Positions 1 through 8,698 of a DNA stretch of 52,293 nucleotides are shown one piece after another. The translations under genes were made by a program, and so were the position numbers. Below the pieces are notes generated by a model. It was not told where the DNA came from. It worked only from the letters and a program-made list of their open reading frames with translations, and did not search any database. This DNA comes from Roseovarius gaetbuli (lineage in GTDB: Bacteria > Pseudomonadota > Alphaproteobacteria > Rhodobacterales > Rhodobacteraceae). The stretch covers positions 1-52,293 of the forward strand of contig NZ_FWFJ01000027.1 of the NCBI RefSeq assembly GCF_900172365.1, read 5' to 3'. The number at the start of each line of letters is the position of its first letter. The first letter of the stretch is position 1.

Positions 1-820
1 CCTCCGCAAACTGGCCAAGATCCTTCCTGCACCGCAGCAAACGCGCAAAGCCTGATAGAAAAGGCGCTCGCGCTCTGTTCAGAACCACACTTTCTGCAAC
101 AGCAACACGTTGTTTTTCCACAGAATCGGCCAAAAGGATGTCATCCTCTCCCGCACCGCTTTCGGCCACCGCAATAAGCCGCTTGGCGGCCCGGATGGCA
201 GAGGGGCTTTTGGCGGCAATCTGCGCCGCAACATCAAGCGCGGCGGCGAGCGGATCATCGGCGATTTCGGTGACAAGCCCCCAGTCCAGCGCTTGGCTTG
301 CCCCAACCGGCGCGGCGGTATAGGTCAGACGACGGATCACGTCGCTGCGCGTCAGCCCCGGCAAGAGCGCCATGCCGCCCATATCGGGGATCAGCCCCCA
401 TTTCATCTCCATCACTGCAAGCTTGGCCTCGGGATGGGCAATGCGGATGTCGGCGCCAAGCGCCAGTTGAAACCCCGCGCCGTAAACCGCGCCATGCAGG
501 GCGGCGATCACCGGCACCGGCACCCGGCGCCAGACCATCGCCACCTCTTGAAAGATATTGGTGTTGCCATGGCTGCGCGGCATGATCATCGCCTCGGGGT
601 CGGCGGCCGCGAACTTGGCAAAGCTCATCACGTCAAGCCCGGCGCAAAACGCCTGCCCCTCACCCGACAGAACGACGGCGCGAATATCGCTTTTGCAAAG
701 CTCCTGACCGGCGGCGACGATCGCCTCGGCCATCTCCGGGTCAACCGCATTGCGCTTATCGGCGCGTGTCAGGGTGACCTTTGCGATGTGATTGTCGATC
801 TCGACGCGAACCCGGCTCAT
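1..820 (-). CDS. enoyl-CoA hydratase/isomerase family protein (crotonase fold), partial
   Basis: Crotonase-superfamily enzyme acting on acyl-CoA thioesters; the precise substrate cannot be told. The start ATG is at 820 and the protein opens MSRVRVEIDNHIAKVTLTRA, the usual beta-strand entry of the family. Visible landmarks are the oxyanion-hole strand around GQAFCAGLDV, and AALHGAVYGAGFQLALGAD followed by PDMGGMALLPGLTRSD. The frame stays open to the first base of the window, so the C-terminus is cut off. The last 35 or so residues, after LADSVEKQRV, no longer resemble the helical C-terminus I expect for the family (usually ending near a KRxPxF motif). A frameshift, a divergent tail or a junction there is possible. 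It is divergent from the aminotransferase at 931, with 110 bp between the starts. Confidence 0.85.
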   Translation of the reverse strand, partial: MSRVRVEIDNHIAKVTLTRADKRNAVDPEMAEAIVAAGQELCKSDIRAVVLSGEGQAFCAGLDVMSFAKFAAADPEAMIMPRSHGNTNIFQEVAMVWRRVPVPVIAALHGAVYGAGFQLALGADIRIAHPEAKLAVMEMKWGLIPDMGGMALLPGLTRSDVIRRLTYTAAPVGASQALDWGLVTEIADDPLAAALDVAAQIAAKSPSAIRAAKRLIAVAESGAGEDDILLADSVEKQRVAVAESVVLNRARAPFLSGFARLLRCRKDLGQFAE

Positions 821-930
821 GGCAGTCTCCCGATGTTTGCAGGCATGAAACACCACTTGCCGAGGCAAGGCCAGACCGACGTGGCGGCAGACCCTTGCGC
901 GCACAACCGCGATCCCGTTAACTGCGCGCC

Positions 931-2037
931 ATGGATACACCTCGCTATACCGACCTCGTTCAATCCCTGCCCGCCAACGTGCCCTTTGTCGGCCCCGAGG
1001 AACAGGAACGCGCCCGCGGCGCGCCCTTTGCGGCGCGGCTTGGGGCGAATGAAAACATCTTTGGCCCCTCGCCATCGGCAATCGCCGCCATGCGCGCCGA
1101 GGCCGATAATGTCTGGAAATACGGCGACCCGAGCAGCCACGATCTGCGCATTGCCCTCGCCAAGGCCATGAATGTCGCGGCCGAAAGCATCCTTGTCGGC
1201 GAAGGCATTGACGGGCTTTTGGGCAATCTGGTGCGCCTGCTGATTGGCCCCGGCGACGCGGTGGTCACCTCGGACGGGGCCTATCCGACGTTCAACTATC
1301 ATGTGGCGGGCTTTGGCGGGGCGCTGCACAAGGTGCCCTATCGTGAGGACCACGAGGATCTTGGCGCGCTGATCGCCCGCGCGCAGGACGTCGATGCCAA
1401 GCTGATTTACCTCGCCAATCCCGACAACCCGATGGGAAGCTGGCACAGCGGCGCCGATATCGTCGCCGCGCTTGATCATTTGCCCGAGGGCTGCCTGCTC
1501 CTGCTTGATGAGGCCTATGTCGAATTCGCCCCCGAAGGCACCGCCGCGCCGGTCGCGGGCGATGATCCGCGCGTGATCCGGATGCGCACCTTTTCAAAGG
1601 CTTACGGCATGGCCGGGGCGCGCATCGGCTATGCAATCGGCGCGCCGGACCTGATCCGCAACTTTGACAAGATCCGCAATCATTTCGGCATGAGCCGCAT
1701 GGCGCAGGTTGGTGCATTGGCGGCCTTCCGAGATGTCGAATGGCTTGCCGATATTCAGGCCAAGGTGGCCGTGGCGCGCAACACCATCGCGCGCATCGCC
1801 GCCGAAAACGGCCTTGCCGCCCTGCCCTCGGCCACCAATTTCGTCGCCGTCGATTGTGGCCGGGATGGCGATTTCGCCCGCGCCGTTCTTGCCGCCCTCG
1901 TGGCGCGCGGGGTCTTCGTCCGCATGCCCTTTGTCGCGCCGCAAGACCGCTGCATCCGCATAAGCTGTGGCCGTCCCGAGGATATGGAGGTGCTGGCCCG
2001 CGCCCTGCCCGAGGCGCTTGCAGAGGCACGCGGATAA
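931..2037 (+). CDS. pyridoxal-phosphate aminotransferase, HisC-like class I/II
   Basis: PLP-dependent aminotransferase of fold type I, 368 residues, close in style to histidinol-phosphate aminotransferases. Visible features are the substrate-cap start ARLGANENIFGPSPSA, the cofactor-phosphate strand VGEGIDGLL, YLANPDNPMGS, the LLLLDEAYVEF strand carrying the pyridine-binding Asp, and the Schiff-base lysine K223 in TFSKAYGMAGARIGYAIG. The C-terminal Arg lies in RISCGRPEDME. The preferred amino acid donor cannot be read from sequence; many roseobacter HisC-like paralogues lie outside his operons, and no other histidine gene is nearby, so a role in histidine synthesis is not assumed. It is divergent from the crotonase gene and is followed 67 bp later by a short membrane-protein gene. 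Confidence 0.88.
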   Translation: MDTPRYTDLVQSLPANVPFVGPEEQERARGAPFAARLGANENIFGPSPSAIAAMRAEADNVWKYGDPSSHDLRIALAKAMNVAAESILVGEGIDGLLGNLVRLLIGPGDAVVTSDGAYPTFNYHVAGFGGALHKVPYREDHEDLGALIARAQDVDAKLIYLANPDNPMGSWHSGADIVAALDHLPEGCLLLLDEAYVEFAPEGTAAPVAGDDPRVIRMRTFSKAYGMAGARIGYAIGAPDLIRNFDKIRNHFGMSRMAQVGALAAFRDVEWLADIQAKVAVARNTIARIAAENGLAALPSATNFVAVDCGRDGDFARAVLAALVARGVFVRMPFVAPQDRCIRISCGRPEDMEVLARALPEALAEARG

Positions 2038-2104
2038 CGGCCAAGCGACGCGCCAGTGTCAAAAATTTACCTGACAGCGGCAATTCCTGCGCTAGAATCA
2101 CTCC

Positions 2105-2281
2105 ATGAATCGTGGAAACATGCCCTCTGCGCCCAATTACACCAACGCCGCCCTGGTGATGGGGCTGGTGAACCTGCTTTGGGTGTTCATGGTGATCTGG
2201 GTGCAACTCGGGCTATTGGCGGTGATCGCCACCGGTTATGTCCTCGACAAGCTGATCAGTCGGATCGCGCGAAACCCTTAA
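2105..2281 (+). CDS. small membrane protein, 58 aa
   Basis: Short open frame starting MNRGNMPSAPNYTNAALVMG. After about 15 polar residues it has one or two hydrophobic helices (roughly residues 15-48: ALVMGLVNLLWVFMVIW, then LGLLAVIATGYVLDKL) and a basic tail ISRIARNP, consistent with an inner-membrane protein with a positive inside C-terminus. The stop overlaps the stop of the convergent aminotransferase gene by four bases. Its codon use matches the neighbouring chromosome. No function is recognised. The ribosome-binding site is weak, so the call rests on the sensible membrane topology and on the fit between the flanking genes. Confidence 0.6.
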   Translation: MNRGNMPSAPNYTNAALVMGLVNLLWVFMVIWVQLGLLAVIATGYVLDKLISRIARNP

Positions 2282-3474
2282 TCCCCGGCCATCACCCGCG
2301 CCGCCGCCGACAATCCGCCCGCACCATGCGGGATATCAAGTGCTGCAAACCCGGCCTCGATCACCCCAAGCGCGCCCATCACCATATGCGCATTCACATG
2401 CCCCATATGGCCGATGCGGAAAAACCCGTGCCAGGCCGGATCATTCGGCTCTGCCATGCCAAGCCCGATCCCAAGGGTAAGACCGGCCTCCTGCTCGACC
2501 CATTTGCGCAGGCTTGAGCCATGCGGCGCGCCGATGCGCAAGGCGGTGACCGCGCGGCTCCGCAGGGCCGGGTCGGAAATGTTAAGCTCAAGCGGCCCCC
2601 CCTCGCCCCAGGCATCACAAGCCGCCCAGATTGCGCGGGCCAATTGATCATGGCGCGCCCAGATCGTCTCGATCCCCTCGGCCGTGATCATGTCCAGCGC
2701 GGCGCGCAACCCGTAGAGATGATGGGTCGGCGCCGTGCCGCCGAAATACTGATAGAACATCTCGGGGGTGGCGCGCGGCGTCCAATCCCAATAGCGGCTG
2801 ACGTTGGGCAGTGCGGCGCGCGCCTCGGCGGCCTTGTCGCTGAAGAAGACAAACGCAAGGCCCGGCGGCACCATCAGGCCCTTTTGGCTTGCCGCGACCA
2901 TCACGTCGACGCCCCATGCGTCCATTTCAAAGCGGTCACAGGCCAGCGAGGCAATGCAATCGGCCATCAACAACGCCGGGTGCCCGGCGGCATCCATCGC
3001 GGCGCGAATGGCCACCACATCGCTCAGAACCGAGGTCGAGGTATCTACATGCGTGGCCAGAACCGCCTTGATCTTATGCTCCGTATCGGCGCGCAAAGCC
3101 GCCTCAAGGCGGTCCGGATCAACCGGCGCGCGCTTGCCGAAATCAAGCATCTGCGTCTCGATCCCCTGCCCGCGCGCAACCTCGGCCCAGCCGTGGCCAA
3201 ACCGCCCGGTCGCAGGCACCAGAACCCGCTCGCCCGCAGCGACGGTATTGGCAAGCGCGGCTTCCCATGCGCCGTGACCATTGGCGATATAGATCGCCAC
3301 ATGGCCCTTGGTGCGCGCCACCGCCGCCAGATCAGGGATCAACCCCGCCGTCATCTCGATCAACGCACCCTCATAGATATTGGGCGCCGAGCGATGCATC
3401 GCGCGCAGCACCTCTTCGGGCATGACCGAGGGGCCGGGAATGGCAAGGTAGGGGCGGCCTTGGGACAGGCTCAT
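2278..3474 (-). CDS. alanine/serine-glyoxylate aminotransferase family protein
   Basis: Class V PLP aminotransferase, about 398 residues, of the alanine-glyoxylate/serine-glyoxylate/purine-catabolism type. It opens with GRPYLAIPGPSVMPEEVLRA, typical of the family (small-domain start followed by PGP). The glycine-rich IANGHGAWEAALAN segment, HVDTSTSVL, LMADCIASLAC with the cofactor-ring Asp, and the PLP lysine K198 in VMVAASQKGLMVPPG are all in order. The C-terminal domain ends in FFRIGHMGHVNAHM, the usual substrate-side block. The start at 3474 is preferred over an upstream in-frame ATG because AGGAG lies eight bases before it and the family N-terminus begins there. Likely transaminates glyoxylate; the donor is not determined by sequence. 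Confidence 0.88.
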   Translation of the reverse strand: MSLSQGRPYLAIPGPSVMPEEVLRAMHRSAPNIYEGALIEMTAGLIPDLAAVARTKGHVAIYIANGHGAWEAALANTVAAGERVLVPATGRFGHGWAEVARGQGIETQMLDFGKRAPVDPDRLEAALRADTEHKIKAVLATHVDTSTSVLSDVVAIRAAMDAAGHPALLMADCIASLACDRFEMDAWGVDVMVAASQKGLMVPPGLAFVFFSDKAAEARAALPNVSRYWDWTPRATPEMFYQYFGGTAPTHHLYGLRAALDMITAEGIETIWARHDQLARAIWAACDAWGEGGPLELNISDPALRSRAVTALRIGAPHGSSLRKWVEQEAGLTLGIGLGMAEPNDPAWHGFFRIGHMGHVNAHMVMGALGVIEAGFAALDIPHGAGGLSAAARVMAGD

Positions 3475-3622
3475 GTCTGTGCTCTCCTGCGATTGAAGCG
3501 CCGACATTACGCCGCTTTACCCTGCCGTCAATCACCGATCGTCGACTTGCCATGACGCTCGCACCCCCCTACATGGGGGCGAGCCGGGCCAAACCGCCCC
3601 CCAACCGGAGTGCCTTGCGAGA

Positions 3623-4306
3623 ATGAGCCTTTTCAAACGGATTTCCAATTGGGAACGCGCGCTGCGGGCCTCTTATAATACCGACCTCTCGACCCCGGAA
3701 AACCGCCGTCGCGCGCATATCTACAACATGTGGTTCGATCATGCGGTGCTGCGCAAATTTTGGACCAACTTCTTTCAGGTGGCGCCAAGGGTGTATCGGT
3801 CGAACCAACCCACCCACGAGCGGTTTGAGCGGCTCAAGGCGCAAGGCGTGCGCTCTGTGCTGAACCTGCGCGGGGCTGCGGGGGCAGCGCATTACCTTGT
3901 CGAGGAAGAAAGCTGTCGCGATCTTGGGCTGACGCTTGTCAATTGCTCGCTTCAGGCCCGCGATGCCGCCCCGCCCGAGAATATCCTGGCGCTGATCCGC
4001 GCCTTTCGCGAGATCGAGAAACCCTTCGTGATGCATTGCAAATCCGGCGCCGACCGGGCCGGGTTTGCTTCGGCGATCTATCTTTTGGTGATCGAAGGGC
4101 GTCCCATGGCCGAGGCGCGCAAGATGCTGGGCGTAAAATACCTTCACCTCAAGTGGTCACGCACCGGTATTCTTGACTATATTCTCGACCAATACGAGGC
4201 CCGCACCGCCCAGAGCCCGATTGGGTTCGAGGAGTGGATCGCCACCGAATACGACAACGCAGCACTTCAGGCAGCCTATCACGCGACGCATAAACCGCTA
4301 TTTTGA
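3623..4306 (+). CDS. dual-specificity/tyrosine phosphatase family protein
   Basis: Cysteine-based phosphatase of 227 residues. The signature HCKSGADRAG places the nucleophile at C139 and the phosphate-binding arginine at R145 (CX5R). Upstream, VYRSNQPTHERFERLKAQGV followed by RSVLNLRG is the typical entry of this bacterial family, in which a QP/NQP block precedes the first core strand. No signal peptide is visible, so it is probably cytoplasmic. Bacterial members are often annotated as protein-tyrosine phosphatase or as phosphatases of unknown substrate; the target here is unknown. The 3' end overlaps the convergent glycosyltransferase gene by nine bases. AGTGCCTTGCGAGA precedes the start, giving only a weak ribosome-binding site. 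Confidence 0.82.
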   Translation: MSLFKRISNWERALRASYNTDLSTPENRRRAHIYNMWFDHAVLRKFWTNFFQVAPRVYRSNQPTHERFERLKAQGVRSVLNLRGAAGAAHYLVEEESCRDLGLTLVNCSLQARDAAPPENILALIRAFREIEKPFVMHCKSGADRAGFASAIYLLVIEGRPMAEARKMLGVKYLHLKWSRTGILDYILDQYEARTAQSPIGFEEWIATEYDNAALQAAYHATHKPLF

Positions 4307-4981
4307 CGCCCGATAGCGCGCCGCAAGACGGGCGGGGTCCGCGCCCAGAAAGTACCGGGTCAACAGCATAAGATTGCGCCCGCCGCGCCGCAGCCAACCC
4401 TCGCGCCGATACTTGGCGGCACTGGTGCGCACCCGAAGCGGCAGGGCAGCAAGACGGCCGCGCAGCGCCCGCGCCATCGCCACATCCTCCATCAGGGGCA
4501 TATCGGGGTAGCCGCCAACCGCGTCAAAAAGCTCGCGCGGGATCAACAATCCCTGATCCCCGTAAGGCAGGCCAAACAAAGCCGAGCGCAGATTGGCCCA
4601 ACCCGCCACGAAACGTGCCATCCCGCCGCCCGCGTCAAACCCAAGCCGGAAATATGCGGCGCCGCCGCGCGCCATGTGACCGCTCACGGCCTCGGGCCAA
4701 CCCGCGGGCAAAACCGTGTCGGCATGCAGAAACAAGAGCCAACCGCCCGACGCGACCTGGGCCCCGCGCCGAAGCTGTCCGCCACGCGAGGGCGCGCCCT
4801 GCACGATCACCGCGCCGACTTCATCGGCGATCCTGAGCGTGCCGTCACCCGAGCCACCATCGCTTATGATCAGCTCGCGGATAAGCCCCGCCTCAAGCCC
4901 TTCGATCAAGGCCCCAAGACAGGCCGGTAGGGCCGCGTCGGCATTCAAGGTCGGGATCACCACTGATAAAGCTGCGCGCAT
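4298..4981 (-). CDS. GT2-family glycosyltransferase (TIGR04283-like)
   Basis: Compact glycosyltransferase of the GT-A fold, 227 residues. It begins LSVVIPTLNADAALPACLGA, the canonical nucleotide-sugar binding strand, followed by LIISDGGSGDGT. The catalytic-site DxD equivalent is in LLFLHADTVLP, and later MEDVAMARALR carries the ED motif of the acceptor loop. The size and the absence of membrane helices match the short TIGR04283 group found widely in proteobacteria, whose substrate is not established. The gene converges on the phosphatase gene and is divergent from ygfZ with 67 bp between the start codons. Confidence 0.82.
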   Translation of the reverse strand: MRAALSVVIPTLNADAALPACLGALIEGLEAGLIRELIISDGGSGDGTLRIADEVGAVIVQGAPSRGGQLRRGAQVASGGWLLFLHADTVLPAGWPEAVSGHMARGGAAYFRLGFDAGGGMARFVAGWANLRSALFGLPYGDQGLLIPRELFDAVGGYPDMPLMEDVAMARALRGRLAALPLRVRTSAAKYRREGWLRRGGRNLMLLTRYFLGADPARLAARYRASK

Positions 4982-5048
4982 GGGCCACCCCCTGTTGTCT
5001 TCGCCTCAGCGACCTATATTACACCCACACCACCAGCGGGAGAGGGTA

Positions 5049-5780
5049 ATGACGCGCACCATTCTGGAAATCACCGGTTCCGACGCGGCGCATTTTCTGC
5101 AAGGTCTGATCAGCAATGACATTGCCGGCCTCGATCAGGGGCTTGTCTATGCCGCTATGCTGACACCGCAGGGCAAATACCTGGCGGATTTCTTTTTGCT
5201 GGACCGCGATGGGGCGATCTGGCTTGATGTCGACAGCAGCCTTGCCGCGCCTCTGGCCCAACGCCTCGGGATGTATAAACTGCGCTCGGATGTGAGCATC
5301 AGCGAGACAGACCGCAAGGTCTGGCGAGGCACCGGCCCCACCCCCGAAGGCGCATTGAGCGACCCGCGTCACCCCGATCTGGGCTGGCGTCTTTACGGCG
5401 ATGACGATGGCGATGACGGCAGCGATTTCGATGCGATCCGAGTGGCCCGCTGCATCCCGGAAACCGGGATCGAGCTGACCCCCGACAGTTTCATCCTGGA
5501 AGCTGGCTTCGAGCGGCTGAACGGCGTTGATTTCCGCAAAGGCTGTTACGTCGGCCAAGAGGTCACGGCGCGGATGAAGCACAAGACAGAACTGCGCAAA
5601 GGCCTGACCACGGTGACGATCGAGGGTGCCGCCCCGGTCGGCACCGAGATCACCACACCCGATGGCAAGTCGGTCGGCACGCTTTACACCCAATCGGGCG
5701 GTCGCGCGATCGCCTATCTGCGCTTTGATCGGGCCGTGCCTGGCATGACAGCCGACACAGCACGCATCGACCCGATGTGA
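5049..5780 (+). CDS. ygfZ: folate-binding YgfZ-like Fe-S assembly protein
   Basis: Homologue of YgfZ/CAF17, a tetrahydrofolate-binding protein related to the aminomethyltransferase GcvT that helps maintain certain iron-sulfur enzymes. The protein is 243 residues. The family hallmark KGCYVGQEVTARMKHK carries the invariant cysteine at residue 166. The N-terminus TRTILEITGSDAAHFLQGLI followed by SND is the usual first folate-domain strand. The start at 5049 is chosen because GGAGAGGG lies just upstream and the family begins there; an in-frame extension upstream lacks similarity and overlaps the divergent glycosyltransferase gene. The C-terminal beta-barrel (roughly 170-243) is present, so the gene is intact. 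Confidence 0.9.
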   Translation: MTRTILEITGSDAAHFLQGLISNDIAGLDQGLVYAAMLTPQGKYLADFFLLDRDGAIWLDVDSSLAAPLAQRLGMYKLRSDVSISETDRKVWRGTGPTPEGALSDPRHPDLGWRLYGDDDGDDGSDFDAIRVARCIPETGIELTPDSFILEAGFERLNGVDFRKGCYVGQEVTARMKHKTELRKGLTTVTIEGAAPVGTEITTPDGKSVGTLYTQSGGRAIAYLRFDRAVPGMTADTARIDPM

Positions 5781-5783
5781 CCC

Positions 5784-5852
5784 GTAGGGTGGGTGAAACC
5801 CACGCTCGTTCCGGTCGAGGTCGGGCGCAAGCGTGGGTTTCACCCACCCTAC
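5784..5852. repeat. REP-like perfect inverted repeat, 23-bp arms
   Basis: Directly after the ygfZ stop codon, a 23-bp arm at 5784-5806 (beginning GTAGGGTGGGTGAAACCCAC) is repeated in perfect inverse at 5830-5852, with a 23-base spacer. The arm itself contains a smaller palindrome around GGGTGAAACCC. Elements of this GTAGGGTGGGTxxxACCCAC style occur dispersed in intergenic regions of many proteobacteria. It could stop transcription from ygfZ or protect its 3' end, though it has no T-tract. Confidence 0.8.
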
Positions 5853-5880
5853 ATGATCAAATCAACCCTGCGCTCAAACG

Positions 5881-5908
5881 AAAAGAGGCCCCACGGCGGG
5901 GGCCTCTC
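5881..5908 (-). terminator. rho-independent terminator of efp
   Basis: A GC-rich hairpin (GAGGCCCC, loop, GGGGCCTC; 5885-5906) is followed, when read on the minus strand, by a run of T (complement of AAAA at 5881-5884). It lies about 58 bp past the efp stop, in the right orientation for that gene. Confidence 0.8.
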
Positions 5909-5963
5909 ATCGTCAATACATCGCTCACGCGGTTACGCGCGCTCTGCGTATTCCGTCGTGCGA

Positions 5964-6527
5964 CTACGCGCGCTCTGCATATTCCATCGTTTCGGTGTTG
6001 ACGATGATATCCTCATCGACACCCACGAAGGGCGGCACCATGACCTTGACGCCATTGTCCAGGATCGCAGGCTTGAAGCTGTTGGCGGCGGTCTGGCCTT
6101 TGACGACCGGCTCGGTCTCGACGATTCTACAGGTCACCTTTTGCGGCAATGACGCATGCAGTGCCTCGCTGTCGTGGAATTCGACCGTGATCGTCATGCC
6201 ATCCTGCAGGAACGGGCGACGATCGCCAAGCAGGTCGGCCGGAAGCTCGATCTGCTCATAGGTTTCGGCATCCATGAACACCAGCTTGCCGTTTTCCTCG
6301 TAAAGGAACTGCTGGTCTTTCTGCTCAAGGCGCACACGCTCAACCTTGTCGGCGCTGCGAAAGCGCTCGTTGAGTTTCGAGCCGTTGCGCAGGTTGCGCA
6401 TCTCTACTTGGGCAAACGCGCCACCCTTGCCGGGCTTGACGTGGTCAACCTTGACCGCAGCCCAAAGGCCGCCGTTATGCTCCAATACGTTACCGGGGCG
6501 GATTTCGTTTCCGTTGATCTTAGGCAT
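5964..6527 (-). CDS. efp: translation elongation factor P
   Basis: EF-P binds ribosomes stalled on polyproline stretches and promotes peptide-bond formation. The protein is 187 residues, the normal length, with the KOW-like N-terminal barrel and two OB-fold domains. It starts [20 protein letters not shown]. The tip of the first domain reads [16 protein letters not shown], with lysine 34 at the position modified by beta-lysylation in enterobacteria. The signature near the C-terminus, [19 protein letters not shown], is intact. No epmA or epmB gene is visible in the window. The gene is followed by a clear terminator and is divergent from the DUF6280-type gene at 6741. Confidence 0.96.
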   Translation of the reverse strand: MPKINGNEIRPGNVLEHNGGLWAAVKVDHVKPGKGGAFAQVEMRNLRNGSKLNERFRSADKVERVRLEQKDQQFLYEENGKLVFMDAETYEQIELPADLLGDRRPFLQDGMTITVEFHDSEALHASLPQKVTCRIVETEPVVKGQTAANSFKPAILDNGVKVMVPPFVGVDEDIIVNTETMEYAERA

Positions 6528-6740
6528 TGCGTCCAAACCATGACAAAAGGTTGATAAGAAGTCTACCAGACCTATATCTGGCGTTATGATGGGTGGCAAG
6601 ACAACGAGATATCGATTTCGGCGACGCGAGGTATGCGCAATTTGCATATAAGTTATGCATATACGCTCTATCCGAATCACAAAAACTCCTCCATAAGGAG
6701 CGTCACGCCCAAAACACAAGAGCAATAAGAACAAGGACGA
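6528..6740. promoter_or_regulatory. divergent promoter region with small inverted repeat
   Basis: This 213-bp gap must hold the promoters of efp (minus) and the gene at 6741 (plus). It contains an AT-rich inverted repeat TGCATA-TAAGT-TATGCA (6643-6659) that could be an operator or part of a promoter, and a second small inverted repeat, CTCCT-CCATA-AGGAG, near 6687-6701. No regulator can be named from these. Confidence 0.3.
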
Positions 6741-7064
6741 ATGATGAAAGATTTCGTTGACGGCACAGCTTTCAAAAGCGAACAGGGCAATCGTGCGCGT
6801 AAACTTTTTGCGGCCGTAGTACTGGCCGCGCTGGATGATGCAATTTCCGACGACAAGAAATACGGCAACGGCCCCGAGCAGATCGCCCGCTGGGCGCGTT
6901 CGCGCGATGGCCGCGAAGTTCTGTCTTGCGCCGGTATCGACCCGAACGAACGTGTCGTCTCGGGCCTGATGGATTTTGTCGCCAAAGGTGTACGTACCTC
7001 GGTCGCGCTGTCGCGTGAAGAGAGCGAACGTCGCAATGCCGCGGCCCAGGCCGAAGCGGCCTAA
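6741..7064 (+). CDS. DUF6280-type small conserved protein
   Basis: Acid/basic soluble protein of 107 residues starting [20 protein letters not shown], with [20 protein letters not shown] and [20 protein letters not shown] in the middle. I recognise it as a protein highly conserved in Rhodobacteraceae (DUF6280), of unknown function. No membrane segment or signal peptide is present. AAGGACGA lies just before the start. A hairpin terminator follows at 7089-7121, so it is probably a single-gene transcript divergent from efp. Confidence 0.8.
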   Translation: MMKDFVDGTAFKSEQGNRARKLFAAVVLAALDDAISDDKKYGNGPEQIARWARSRDGREVLSCAGIDPNERVVSGLMDFVAKGVRTSVALSREESERRNAAAQAEAA

Positions 7065-7088
7065 CCGCGTCAAACCTCGACTGGTTTT

Positions 7089-7121
7089 CAAAGGCCCTGC
7101 CATAACTGGCGGGGCTTTTGC
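7089..7121 (+). terminator. rho-independent terminator
   Basis: GGCCCTGCC-ATAACT-GGCGGGGC forms a stem with one wobble pair and is followed by a short T-rich tract (TTTTGCTT). It lies 25 bp beyond the DUF6280-type gene and is oriented for it. Confidence 0.75.
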
Positions 7122-7131
7122 TTGTCCGGGG

Positions 7132-7180
7132 CACGCCACAAATCCGGGCCACGCCACAAATCCGGGCCACGCCACAAATC
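7132..7180. repeat. 18-bp tandem repeat, 2.7 copies
   Basis: The unit CACGCCACAAATCCGGGC occurs at 7132-7149 and 7150-7167 without mismatch, and its first 13 bases again at 7168-7180. It lies between the upstream terminator and cobQ, inside the cobQ leader. Confidence 0.9.
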
Positions 7181-7243
7181 ACCGCTTTCACCGACCGCGC
7201 CGTCTTTGTATCACTCCCGCAAGAGCAAGCGGGGAACACGGCC

Positions 7244-8698
7244 ATGGCGCGCGCGATCATGATACAAGGGGCGGGCTCGAATGTGGGCAAGTCGATGCTG
7301 GTGGCCGGGCTGGCCCGCGCCTACCGTTTGCGCGGACTGAGCGTCGCTCCGTTCAAGCCCCAGAACATGTCGAACAACGCCGCCGTGACCTGCGACGGTG
7401 GTGAAATCGGCCGCGCGCAGGCGCTACAGGCCCTCGCCGCCGGACGCGCGCCCCACACCGACATGAACCCGGTGCTGCTTAAGCCCGAATCCGACATCGG
7501 CGCACAGGTCATCGTTCAGGGCAAACGCTTCGCCACACTGCGCGCCCGCGATTATGCCAAGGCCAAGCCACAGCTTCTGGCCCCGGCATTGGAAAGCTTT
7601 CATCGCCTGTGCGCGGGGGCCGACCTTGTGATTATCGAGGGCGCAGGGAGCCCGGCCGAGATCAACCTGCGCGCGGGCGACATTGCCAATATGGGCTTTG
7701 CCGAGGCGGCCGGCGTCCCGGTGATCCTTGTCGGGGATATTGACCGTGGCGGCGTGATTGCCCAACTCGTCGGCACGCAAGCGGTTTTGCCGCCCGCCGA
7801 CGCCGCACACATCAAGGCCTTTGCGGTCAACAAGTTTCGGGGCGACGTCAGCCTGTTTGACGAGGGCGTGACCGAGATCAGCGCGCGCACCGGCTGGCCC
7901 TCGCTTGGGGTCATTCCGTGGTTTGATCAGGCCTGGCGCCTGCCGGCCGAGGATGTGATGGATATCGCCTCGACCAAGGGCGGCGCCTTCAAAGTGGCGG
8001 TGCCACGCCTCGGACGAATCGCGAATTTCGATGACCTTGACCCGCTTTCAAGCGAGCCGGGCCTGAGCGTCGAGATCATCCAGCCCGGTCAGCCCCTGCC
8101 CGGCGACGCCGATCTGGTGCTGATCCCCGGCAGCAAATCCACCATCGCCGATCTGGCGGATTTCCGATCCAATGGCTGGGACATCGACCTTGCCGCCCAT
8201 ATCCGGCGCGGCGGGCATGTGTTGGGGATTTGCGGCGGCTATCAGATGCTTGGCCAACAGATCAACGACCCCGAGGGCATCGAAGGACCGGCCTGTTCGG
8301 TGCCGGGGCTTGGCCATCTCGACGTGGTCACCACGATGCATCCCGAAAAGCGGCTGGCCCTGAGCAGTGCCACCTATCTGGCGACGAGCGACGCTGTCGA
8401 GGGTTATGAAATCCACCTTGGCAGTACCACCGGCCCCGATTGTGATCGCGCCTGGCTCGCGATTGGCGAGCGCCCCGAAGGTGCGGCCTCGGCGGATGGT
8501 CGGGTGCGCGGCGCCTACCTGCACGGTCTATTTGCCAGCGACGCCTTTCGCGCGGCCTTTCTTGGCGGTCTTGGGGCCGCATCAGGCCTGAATTATGGGC
8601 AAAATGTCGAAGAGACCCTCGATGCGCTTGCGGCACATCTTGAACGTCATATGGATCTGGATCTGTTGCTATCGCTCAGCGCCGAACCAAAGGGCTAG
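7244..8698 (+). CDS. cobQ: cobyric acid synthase
   Basis: Glutamine-dependent amidotransferase of adenosylcobalamin synthesis, which amidates four carboxylates of adenosylcobyrinic acid a,c-diamide. The protein is 484 residues. The N-terminal synthetase domain starts [20 protein letters not shown] with its P-loop-like GAGSNVGKS, followed by [12 protein letters not shown]. The C-terminal class I glutaminase domain has its nucleophile C330 in [13 protein letters not shown] and the catalytic His in GAYLHGLF near residue 424. The start at 7244 follows GGGGAA and matches the family N-terminus; in-frame codons upstream run through the tandem repeat and are not homologous. No other cob gene is adjacent here. 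It converges on the DUF2497-type gene, sharing four bases at the stops. Confidence 0.95.
   Translation: MARAIMIQGAGSNVGKSMLVAGLARAYRLRGLSVAPFKPQNMSNNAAVTCDGGEIGRAQALQALAAGRAPHTDMNPVLLKPESDIGAQVIVQGKRFATLRARDYAKAKPQLLAPALESFHRLCAGADLVIIEGAGSPAEINLRAGDIANMGFAEAAGVPVILVGDIDRGGVIAQLVGTQAVLPPADAAHIKAFAVNKFRGDVSLFDEGVTEISARTGWPSLGVIPWFDQAWRLPAEDVMDIASTKGGAFKVAVPRLGRIANFDDLDPLSSEPGLSVEIIQPGQPLPGDADLVLIPGSKSTIADLADFRSNGWDIDLAAHIRRGGHVLGICGGYQMLGQQINDPEGIEGPACSVPGLGHLDVVTTMHPEKRLALSSATYLATSDAVEGYEIHLGSTTGPDCDRAWLAIGERPEGAASADGRVRGAYLHGLFASDAFRAAFLGGLGAASGLNYGQNVEETLDALAAHLERHMDLDLLLSLSAEPKG

Noticed and set aside
110..1171. Long plus-strand open frame over the crotonase and aminotransferase starts
   Set aside because: It is antisense to a clear crotonase gene and its product is His/Arg/Pro-rich without family features; a GC-rich shadow.
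2521..3555. Long plus-strand frame opposite the class V aminotransferase
   Set aside because: The minus strand carries the complete enzyme with its PLP lysine; this frame is arginine-rich shadow.
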